Origin: Lingula anatina
Lineage: Eukaryota > Brachiopoda > Lingulata > Lingulida > Lingulidae
DNA: 38,426 nt
NCBI RefSeq assembly: GCF_001039355.2
Contig: NW_019775425.1
Coordinates: 254,384-292,809, forward strand
Direction: 5' to 3'
The notes under the pieces were generated by a model. That model worked only from the letters and a program-made list of their open reading frames with translations, made no database searches and had not been told where the DNA came from. A program made the position numbers and the translations under genes. How positions within the stretch are numbered: position 1 is the stretch's first letter; each line of letters begins with the position of its first letter. Shown one piece after another: positions 10,401 through 22,400 of the stretch.

Positions 10401-13400
10401 ATGTTCAATAAAGTTGAGTCAACCAATTCAACACTTCATTTTCTTAAAAAAAAAAAAAAAAAAAAAAAAAGTTACGCCACTCCACATCTGAAACACTTAA
10501 GATATATGTAGATTTTTTTACATACAAAAATAGAGTAAAAATGGCAATATAGTGACTTAAATTGATTGTTTAATTTAACAAAATGGTTCACATGAAGGCA
10601 TCTCACCTCTGCAAAACTGAAGATTTATCCTGCACTTCCTTGTACGATTCTAGTGGAAACAAATGGTGGTATGACCTGGCCAGATGTGGAGCCGAAACTA
10701 GTGTTAACCCTAGAAAATATATAAAAAATGACGCTTCATGAATAGCCATTCTAATAGAGCACGGACCCCTCTCAACTCACGACGACTTTTAATTTTTCAC
10801 ACAGATTACATAACCTTTAATTGAAACATGAATGCATTCAAGTAAAACAAATTTCTAAAAATATGTTTAGTTCCTTTTATTTGGTACCTCCCTTGCCATT
10901 GTTACAGCAGGCAGATTGAGCTGTTCATCTCACTGAGTCATTTTCCCACGTGATTGAATTATGCCAGATGGGAGAAGGGATCTGCACTGTGAGAACAGCT
11001 TTCCAGCTGGGAGAATGGAAACCAGCTGGGGAAGATGAACAGAGCGACCACTCCCAGGCAGACAGGTAAATAACAGGCGGATATATGCCAGTCAGACAGG
11101 TCAAACAGATAGATGGACATGAGACAGACATGTGGGCAGCATACTGATGGATAACCAGACAGAAAGGGAGAATACAGACAGATGGATGGATGGATAACAA
11201 ACAGATGGATATTAGGCAGAAAGGTGGACAACAGACAGATGGATATGAAGATGGATGGATAACAAACAGATGGATATTAGGCAGAAAGGTGGACAACAGA
11301 TAGATGGATATGAGGATGGATAACAAACAGATGGATATTAGGCAGAAAGGTGGACAACAGATGGATATGAAGAAGGTGGATGGATAACAAACAGACGGAT
11401 ATTAGGCAGACTGAGGTGGATAACAAAGAAATGGACTCACCACAGGCTTTACATTCTACTGGCAGCTCACAGTATTTACTCTTGCACTGTGGACAGAAAT
11501 ATCCTCCACTGCGAAACCCTTGGAATGTCTGGCTGTCCAGGTGACTGAAATGAAAAATAAAATAAAATAAAATAAAATAAAATAGGCAGTTTTTCAAGAT
11601 ATATTTTGAAAAAATATCCCTTTGTATTTTTTAAAGTCTTGATTTGACATGACGTCTTATTCAAGTTCAATTATAAATAACTATATGTGAATTTCCTCTT
11701 GGTTTGGAGACACAAGGGCCAGAATATTTGCAAAAGTGTATTTCAAGTTGGGCAGTAGGTCAAAGGTCAGAAGCTGAAAGAAAATAGAAAAAAAAACAAT
11801 AAATTGTTTCAATACCATAAACTAGAGAAAATTGGAGTTTGTTTTTTAATAAAATAAGAAAAATAGAAATATCTCAGAAAATAGGAAAAAATAGAAACCC
11901 GTAGCTCTTCATTAACAGTATGAAAACTGAGATTTAGCCTGTGAATAAATGAATGACTGCTAATTATTACAGAGAGAATAATTATCACTTCAATTTGTTT
12001 GACATTATCTGCTTTGGTTTCAATCTCAGCCAGACAAACTACAATTTGGACAAAGTTCTGGTTCAACATGTTTGTGCAAAATCCTACTTAGAATGTGTCT
12101 AAGGCTTCGTTCACATGCAATGTCTATTTTCTAATTTCTATTTTCTATTTGCGCTATCTTATGATCACGGTCTGTGGCCTGAATATCCCGCCGCGTAATT
12201 ACTGGCAGCGCGAGCCAGTTACTTATAGTAACTTATAGTAACTGGCTCGCGCTGCCAGTAATTACGCGGCGGGATATTCAGGCCACAGACCGTGATCATA
12301 AGACATACCGCAAATAGAAAATAGAATTTAGAAAATAGACATTGCATGTGAACGAAGCCTAAGTGGGAGGTCTCTATGAATAACTGAAATAACAGATATA
12401 TGGTAATGGCCCCAATATCGTTTCAACCAAGGAAAATTATCAATTTTTCAGATACATAATTTAGGAATTATTAAAAAATACATTTCTTTCTAGCAATTTG
12501 GTGTTTTTACTGTTTAGCATAGAACTATTTAGTATTCTGCCTTTCAATTTTGTTCCTACCACTCAATAGGAATGTTCTTATTTTAAGAATTTATTACTTA
12601 TAAAAATACAGTATCTGTGAAATTAATAATTTTCCAGGATGATGATCAAGCCATTACCATAATATAACAGTACAAAATAATATTAAGGTGGCTGAGAGTG
12701 ATTCAAGTGTTTTTCTCACCATTAATTCATACAGTCCCATAAAAAGTTGGTTCCAAACAGAAAGCATTTTTTTATCAAAATAATACCTTTTTCTTCATCA
12801 TATAAATCTCACAAATTTGTCATGAACTTCATATAATTAATTTGGTGTCACTTTTGAAAATGAATTTAGGATGAAGTTCAATATCTTATTTGGCAGTGCG
12901 TTATATCAACACATTGCACGTTTCAGACTATCTATTTTGGCAACAAATACACATTATGTAGGACAAATACTTTGTATAGAACCAGCTGATGCCCACAGCA
13001 CTGCAATTAGTATAGCTATTGACATTCAGCTCATTCTCGATTTTCATATGCCACTGAGTGCAAAAGATTTATGGTCTTTTGAAAGAGCTATAAAACTAAA
13101 TGCTGTAGGCACTGGGTATTCAAAAAGGAGTTACTGTAGTGTTATACTATTTTTTTATCATTAAAAATTATAAATGCTAATTTCTATCAACTCCTGGCAA
13201 TTAATTTCTGCTAATGGGTGGACTTTTTAAATTATAAATATATTATTAATATTTAATATTATAATATTTATAGCCACTGATCATGATTAACTGTTAAGTT
13301 TGTTCCACAAACTGGAATAATATACATGTATGAATAATTCTATGAATAATTTTGGAGCAAAAAACCAAATAGTTATACTGTGTCAAGGTGCAGCCTATAT

Positions 13401-16400
13401 GTGATCACACAGTCATTTATTTTTATCAATTTAAAACGGAGCACAGACAAATAAATCTATTAATAAATTGAAAACAGTTTTGTTATATACATAGAGAGGG
13501 ATACTGTGATTTTATCTATCCAACATGGCATAATTATTCAGCCATTGTTTACAGGCTCAGATATGCTACCACAAAGCCAAATCTAGGTCAACATCTCAGG
13601 TCAACAGAGGTCATGGTCGTTCACAGCAAAACAGAAAGGAAGATCAGTTAATGGCAGCTTCTGAGAGCAAGGGAGGCATAGGGGCACATGCAGCCGCCTC
13701 AGCAGATGAAACCTCAGATTTTCTCAAATGTCCTGTGTGCAAACGGGAGTACACAGATCCTGTCATCCTTCCGTGTTTACACACATACTGCAGGCACTGT
13801 CTGGCTTCTACTCTCCCACAAGGAGATTTGGGTCGGGCACTGCCATTCAAGTGCAGTGTGTGTAAACACGAGGTTATAATGCCCGCTGATAAGGTGGAGG
13901 AAGGATTCAAGAGAAACTATTATGTGGAAGGTGTACTGAACAACAAATCCCCTGCTTCGGGACAGAGAAAGTGTGTAGTTTGTGAAATAGTGAAAAAGGG
14001 AGGGGAGGTAGGTTTCTCTATATATACACTGTACATATGCATATAGACAACATCATCATCATCATCCACAACGACCACAACAACAAACTTTATTCAAAGA
14101 TGGTAAAATCTGTTCAGTAAACCTAGACATTTGATGGGTGGATTGCACGTGACGTCACACAGCTGGTCAACAAAAAAGGCAATGTATACGGGTTTGGAGA
14201 AATAACACACAATAGTATATAAAGGAAAAGGTGCCTACATAGGAACTCAGTCAATATTTCATAGCTCATGAGTACACCTCATTAAAAAGACTTCAGAAAT
14301 TGCCCTTTAAATACAGAGCTCCTAACATAATATCACCTCATGTCAATTCAAATAACAGATAACATTTCAAAGGGTTAAATTACTGGATTATAAACCAAGC
14401 CTTTACAATGTGGCAGACGTGAATTGAACTGTCATCTGCTAATTACGGAGTCCAACAAAAGTGAATTGGAATTGATGCAGTCACATAAACCTTATACACA
14501 GAGTTTTAAGGAATTAATGATGGAGAAGGGGTGCACACTAGATTAAAATGTCAATAATATTATCCTTTATATCAAGCAACGAGGGAAAAAAAAAAAAAAA
14601 AAAAAAAAACAGGGCCTGTCAAATCAGTCACATGATTCCAGTGACAATGTGTTGACCCCAAGAAACTTTGTAATTGTTTGTGTTACTGGCATAGTAAAAT
14701 CCTGTTTCAGTTCACGTCTTTTCTAACATATCAGTAACACTGTGACTGTACATGTTGCAAAGTGCTATATATATTTAAGTTATAAAAATTTTTGAGAAAC
14801 ATAATAATCATAAAACTTTCATTATTTACTGTTCATGAATATCAAACATGAAAAATTCTTACAAAACACATATCATTCCATCCCTTAATAAGGTAGCAAG
14901 CAGGATTTGTGATAGAAAGAAAATGAAAATTAGGTTTTTCTAATTAATTTTCTTTATTATTTTCTAATTATTCAATAATGCCTACCTTTATGCTGTTTAA
15001 TAACAATAACAATACCCTGAAACATTAAATACATTCACCTTAACTTTACATCTCGTTGCTAAGCAAAAGCACCTCACAGCATTTACCGTCCATTTAACAT
15101 CTTTCTATTTTGAGGTGAGCTAGCAATAGGTATAGGGCGTTAACTTCATCCCTGAACAAGATCTTATCAGGAAATTGGTATAAGTGACAACAAGTATATG
15201 GGCTTCAGTCCAGGGCCATCAATTGGGTTTAAATATTTTTGTCTCGGAGTTTTGAGCCCCTTATACAGGCATCGAAAGGTGTTTTTGGGTGCTAAGCAAA
15301 AGGAAAAATTTGAGAAACCAATGATGCATTTTTTATCCCAAACATATATGAAAAGTACCCTCTACCAGGGTGAGTGATAGATTTTTTACAGATATTCACA
15401 GATATGTCTCTAGATAGATAGATGGTCACTCAACTGCTAGAGACATATCTGTGAATATCTGTAAAAAAATCTATCACTCGCCCTGGTAGAGGGTATATGA
15501 AAAGACAGTCATGTACTAGTAGGAGTTTTTGTTTAACCCTGTCCATAGCCTTAACCCGATCTTAAAGCAATAATAACTCTTCGTTTCGGCCAAAAAATGA
15601 ATTTTCCTGGAGTAAACAACAATTTTCCCATACTTACCAATGGTTAATGAATCCATTTTTACATTCAAAGTTAGCCCCTGTTTTTTTTCTAAAAAGTTTG
15701 TTTTTTTGTTAAAATCTCTTAAGAGATTTTAACAGAGTATAGACATCAATGGAGGTCACGTGGTCTGAAGACAAGTTCAAATATCAGAATAAAAGCTATA
15801 ACTGCTGTTTTTGTGGTAAAACAGAATATATTATATTTCTATGAGCTATTCACAAGGTTTTTTTTTGTGAAATATAGGTCTCATACGAAGAGTTATTATC
15901 CCTTTAAGTCCAGAGTCTCTGCTAAATTCACTTATAAAGCTAGTATGTTGCAGTATTATTGGATTATACAAACATTGTATCTGCTGGGCCAGAGTCATTT
16001 AAAATGTTGTAGTGCGGAAATAAATTAATCACTAAATTAAATAATTTTAATTAAAGAGTAAATGAATAAATAAGAACCAAAGTGGTCACTCTTCACCATT
16101 ATAACCAAGAATGTTCATGTTTCATTTCAGGTGAATGAAGCCTCTTCAAAATGTATCAGTTGCCAGGATTACTTGTGTTCCCAATGTGCAGTTTACCACT
16201 GCGCTACAAAGCTAACAAGAGATCACAAAATCCTCACATTTCAGCAGCTAGGGTTGGCAGAGTACCAAAAAGAGATCCAAGCAAACCAGGTCATCCCATG
16301 TGCTACCCACACGGACCAGTTGCTGAAGTATTACTGCCTGCCTTGCCAGACACCAATCTGTCGGGACTGCAAGGCACTGGACCATGATGACCACAAATCT

Positions 16401-19400
16401 CTCTCACTTCCCGCAGCTTTTGAAGTAATCAAACCCAAACTGCTTCACAAAGTGGAGGATTTAGAAAGAAGGCATGACAATGAGAGTGAAAAAGTTGTGA
16501 GGCTGACTGAAATGGCGGCAGAGCTTGAGGAGAGTAAAAAGAAAATCCAGGCTATTATACACCAGAGGGCAGAGGGTCTCAGGAAAATCGTGTTATTTAG
16601 AGAAAATCAACTTCTAGAAGAAATTGATAATGAGGTCTGCAAACAACAGGCAATATTGGCTGCGTCACGTGACCATCACCATGGCAACCATACTTTGCTT
16701 GCAGATGCGCTGCAGATCATTAAAAATATTCTCCAGCAAGGTTCCCCCCTGGAAGTGCTCCTTTTAAAATCTGAGCTCAGTCAACGACTCGACAATCTCC
16801 AAGACACATCCTTTGATGACAGCCTCCCGAATCAACCACAATTCAAACTTGAAACAAGTCAGGAATTTGAGACCAACCTAAAAACAGGAATGGCCTTTGG
16901 GAAGGTGGAAATTGATTGGGAAGAGGTTCAAGTTCCCATGCAGCCTCCACCTTCACCAAAACTGCAAGCCAAAGCAGAGTGCATCTTAGAGTTTGATTCT
17001 GGATGTAATTTCCAGACTGGTATCTCGGTCAGCCCAGATAACGAGTATGTGATCGTGAATGAAAACCCAGGGAAACTGTGCATCTTCACCTCACAAGGGA
17101 AGCTGAAGAGAGAAATTGTTGACGTTTCGGGGACCCCACTGAAGAATCCCATTGGCATCTGCCATCTTCCCAATGGCACCACAGTTGTCACTGACATCGG
17201 TAACAATGCTGTCATGTCACTAACATCACAATGGGAACAACAACAGTCCCTGGACATTCATTCCCCTCAGGGTGTTGCACTGAACTTGAACAACCACATT
17301 GCCATAGCACAGCATGCAGAGAAATGCATCAGTATTTTCAGTGTTGACACGAAAGGCCTTCTGACCAAAACGGCCACCATTAAGGAGANTGGGGGGGGGG
17401 GGGGAGGGCACCATAAGGATCATAGTGGCTTTTTATGCTGAAATTATCATCATCATCATCATCACCAGAAAGACTGGTGAGATAATTTATACTGTTCTAC
17501 AGCAAAGGATGAGACACCATAGGGATAAGATTGGCTTTTATGGTGACTTTATCATAATCAGAGAGCCTGTGAGTTCATACTAAGTATACCCATATTTAAC
17601 ACAATGACATACGGCAAAAAATCCTTGTCATATCTTGGGCCAAAAATATGGAATGATCTCTCCAATGACTTAAAGCAAAGCATCAATTCAAATGAGTTTA
17701 AATCACTTTTAAAGGCTTTGGGAAGGAACCAAATGCAGATGTAGCCTGTGTAACCTATATGCTTTTAGTGAAACTGAATAATAATACGACATGTTTACAT
17801 TTAAAGCTGGCAGGCTAAAGGGTGCAGGTTTTAAAAAAATGAATAAATGAATAAATACCACTCAATATGTACTTTCTATGCTCTAAATTCAAATAGAGGA
17901 CGCCCCTCCCTCCCCTTTGTTTGAAATTTAGTTTTAAATTTAGCTATATATGTCCACTCTTGTAGTGTTTGGCTCCACTACAAACCTTCATACTGCATTA
18001 TGCAACTTTTTGAAGCTGTTTTCAGTCACGTTTTTAATGATGGAGAAAAACACGTGCTTACATATATCAGTACTAAAAATGCCCTCATCTGGCACTTTTA
18101 TTTACACCTTTTTTTGACACCTGCCTACTATCACTATGGTGATTATATTAGATATCAAACTAAAAGGAAGGCAAATAGACATGCACATAACAGGAAACCA
18201 ATTACTGTATGCTGATTTTTCATAAGGATCTTGCCTTTTTACCAAGCAAAGCCACACAAAATATTTCTATAAAAGCAAAAATTATTTTGTCAGTTAAAAG
18301 GTGAACGACAGATGTGAGGAAAGCATACACACTGATCAGAACATACACAGATACATTCAATATCTGTATCCAAAAATGTAAAAGGGCAAATGTACAATTT
18401 TTCATGCTACTCCTAGTACTTAGAAACAGGTCTCAAGTGGTCAATATTGAATAAAACAGACTGTGTGTTTTGGATACATATATGCATAAATATACTAGCT
18501 GGTGTTTTTTTTAATTTTTTTTAGACCTCTGAATTTGTAACAAGATTTACTCACCCATTCTTATTAGAGAAGATTCTGCATTATTCTGGAAGAAAAAAAA
18601 AAAGATATTCCATACACACTAGGCCAACATTCATTTGTTATCTGAATAATTATAAAATAACTACAGGAGCTAAGGTGTATATATTTATCAAATATTGACG
18701 AATAATGCACCCACGATCCGTTACTTTTTGAAATTTTACCAGAAAAGGCATTTTGTGACAATTACAGCAACATAAATTATATGAATAGGGATCAAATTCA
18801 CTTTCACCAATCCTGCAAATGGAGTGAAAAAGTTTGAGGTTGGCAGCTTTAGCAAGTCTTGATAATAAACAGTAAAAAATTGTTATTTTGGGGATGCAAT
18901 ATGTAGGGTGCAGTTAAAATAAAATCTTGAGTTTGTTCAACATCAGTATTGTGTGAAACCTCCACTGCTGATTGTCAAGACTTGCTCATACTTTGTCATT
19001 TCCACATTTCCATGACAGTAATTATCTTTATTGACTTTGTTTTGAAATGATATTGAGGGACACCTTATAGACTACTAGAGCAAAGCCTGGACTTACCCTG
19101 GCCGGAGGTGGTGTCACGTGATAGGTCAGTAGGTCTCTAAAGTGGGTCTCATCCAGTATAACATGATAGCTACCTGACAATCAATAAATTTTAATTCACA
19201 CAAAAGAATAAAGTAATATTTTCTTCAATCAACAACTATATATAGTTAATTACCTCCAACATTTTGAAGTTTATCAGGTCCGGGTGAATAGCCTCTATTC
19301 AGGAGGTACACTTGCCCCCCCCCCCCCCTTCGCCACCTATTGCTTTAAGAAAGGCAGGTATGGCAGGCCTTATAGATGGATTAGGCATTTCCTAACACTA

Positions 19401-22400
19401 CCCACAGATCTTTTAGCACTAACACCTATATTAGCCACCAAACCCACAAATTAACCAACACATCATACAATTATTTAGCACCAACAAAGCAATGCCTAGC
19501 ACTTACTTTCATCGACTCTGGTAGTGCTGGTTAATTTGTGGGTGTTGGTACCAAAAGATCTGGGATTTTTTTTTAAAACAAATAATAATAAATAAATAAA
19601 TAAATAAATGAATAAAAACTGCATTTCTAATTGCACAAATTAAAAACTTTAATGCTAAACAAATCATGATATATATGATAATCAAATTTTCTTCAAATTT
19701 GTGATATTTCCTCACAGCAGCTACTGCTATTTATTACCTTTAGTTTCTTGACATATTTTTTTGCATATCTGTACTTCTGCAGCCAGGCCAATTATGGAAC
19801 ACCTGATGTTTAACTCCTTCAAAGACTGAAAACAAAATGAAACAGTCTGATTGAAACAATATTTTACGAATCTGTTTTTTAGTTATGATAAACAACAATC
19901 TTTCAAAAGTTTCTCTTCAGATTAAAAAAGTTTCTAATAATAGTTCTAGATAACAATGATTCTGCATCACAAAATGTTTCAATTATAGTATATTATTAAA
20001 AAATTAATAATTAAAAACCTGAAAACTGTCCACTACTTAAACAGAACATAAACAAAATGCTCTAGGGAGGCAGAAGATTCTGAATGAAAATAAATGTTTT
20101 CAGATGACTAATTAGCAGTGTTCAAGGATTTCAGTAACTATACATCTGATTACATAGTTAAACATCTTTAAGGTGGGTTATAAATTTCCATACCTTTACA
20201 GTTTCATAGATGTCCCCAGGATCACAGGTTGTTAAACTTCCATAGATGATGAGAATTTCTCTACTGGCATGACCAGGCATGTGTCTGAAATGGTCATTTT
20301 GACATCTCTTTAAGTGTATCCAGCACAATGTATAAGGGTATCCAGCACAATGCGTAAGTGTAACCAGCACAATGTGTAAGTGTATTAAGGCTTTAAAATG
20401 GATATATCACAGACAAATAAATCAGTTACAAAACTCACTTTTTTAAGACAATTTTTTTTAAACAAAAATACCCCTTTTAAATATGCAACATACCGTAATG
20501 TTTGCATGGCAAGTTCCAAACTGTTCTGCAGGGATGGCTCTCCCTGGCATGGCTTCACTGCTAGTTTCTGTATTAGCTGGATATGTTTTCTGGGATTGCC
20601 TGTAAAAAAAACACTCCTTCACGTGAATCTTTTTTTTTAACCTGTAGGAGTAATATGAATAATAAATTTCAAATTACTCATTTATTTCTCTAATTTTTCA
20701 TGTTTTCAGAGAAATTAGACAAGGAAGTGTTCAAAGTGTCCACATTCTAATACAGAGTGAAATCTTTCACTTTTTGTTTTCAGTTTGTTTTGTCATAGAG
20801 ACCTAACTTCATGGGGACTCTTTCTAAATTTAATCAGATTAACACGATTCCTCGTTTCCAACATATTCATATAATCACCAACTTAGCTTCTCCATCCTAC
20901 TCAATGCCAAGAGCAGCCATGTTAGTCTATTAACCTGATTCCATTCAGCAAGAGTCCCCATGGAGTTAGTGTACATAAGCTAGGACAACATAGCTCATTC
21001 TGAACGGCCACATGAACACAGACAAAACTCCAAAATCTTTCTACATTCTCTACCCACCTCCGAGCTCGGTCACTTTTTCTGCTCTCTTGTTTCTGGTGTC
21101 TATCACCCCCAGTTGACTGATGGGGTTCTGATCAAAGTACTCCTCTATGAAGCTCTCCAGCAACTACAGAAAAAAACTAGAGGATCAGAGAGGCGATACC
21201 GCCTCCGAATATTGTACCACCAGCTGGAGCAAGCGCATTCGTATAGACCCCCACATACACAAAATAAGGGGTGCAGCCACCAGTCTTGTGCTTGACAAGC
21301 TGTAAAAATGCAATCAACAAGAATTTTCAAAATATGCAAAAAATATATATAACTAAAAATGGTGCAATCAAAGTTAAGTTCATTGTAAGGTAGGTCAAAG
21401 GTCAATTTCAAGGTCACAGTAAATTGCCAGTATATGACTTCCTATCCAACTTCAATAGTAACTATGGACCTATCTCTGCCAGTTTTGGAGATAAAAGGGA
21501 AGCAAAATTTGCAAAGTTCAGTTCATGGTGAAAAGTAGGTCAAAGGTCAATNNNNNNNNNNNNNNNNNNNNNNNNNNNNNNNNNNNNNNNNNNNNNNNNN
21601 NNNNNNNNNNNNNNNNNNNNNNNNNNNNNNNNNNGGTAACGGTAGCCGGCCGGGGGGGCCGGCGGAGCCGGCGGAGCCAACGGAGCCGGCGGAGCCGGCG
21701 GAACGATCCGGACGGGACCAAAACCATGTGTACCGCCAGCGCTAACGCTGGTGGTACAATAAGAATAAAATATGTATTGCTGAACACCTTCACAGATTAG
21801 ACTAATGTGGTTTTCAACTTTGTTGATTGAACTTGAGGACTGGAAGTGGCAAAAGGGTTTTTTAAGGAGAATAAAAACTTCTTACAAAGGAGGATTTTGT
21901 ACCATGACCACTTTTTAATCACTTTTAAACAAAAAAGAAAAGTTTTAAGTAACAAAAAATAAGCGATATGTTTTATCTGGCACATAAATAAAAAATAAGG
22001 AGTTATATATTGTCAGTGTATAAAAATTCTACATCCTAAAATATTTGTATCATATACGTACCATACCCAATCTGATGTTTGCCTTCTTCTCCAGCAGCCG
22101 TTTTCTCTTTCCTTTGTGAATGATGCCATCCACAGCTGTGCGAAGGGACCCTTCATCATCCTCTTGCAGAGCTTCCCTGTAGAGATATGAAATAAGGCTG
22201 TAGAGTTATTTAGAACATGGGCATAAAAGCCTCAATTTGTTGCATACAGGTCATGAAAATAAGGCAGTAGAGATATAGACTACGGATGTATTTAAACTGA
22301 GAAGCTGAATGTGACTCATTACAAAAATGAGGCTGTAGGGATATGAAAAAAAAAGGCTATGGAGATAAAGACTAAAGGCAAAACTGGAACAAGCTCAACT

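Noticed and set aside
10925-11326. 133-codon minus ORF rich in Ser, Leu and Cys between GTF2H2 exons
   Set aside because: It is mostly encoded by the degenerate GGATGGATA repeat. Its 3' part (GFHSPSW...) does not match the missing p44 segment and lies on the wrong side of exon 11441-11544.
12871-13164. 97-codon plus ORF upstream of the TRIM gene
   Set aside because: No recognisable family, no supporting splice signals and AT-rich codon use; not distinguishable from chance.
13644-13910. 88-codon minus ORF
   Set aside because: It is the antisense shadow of the TRIM RING exon.
21518-21800. ORFs on both strands across the N gap
   Set aside because: They consist of N-coded residues and a GC-rich 9-bp repeat.
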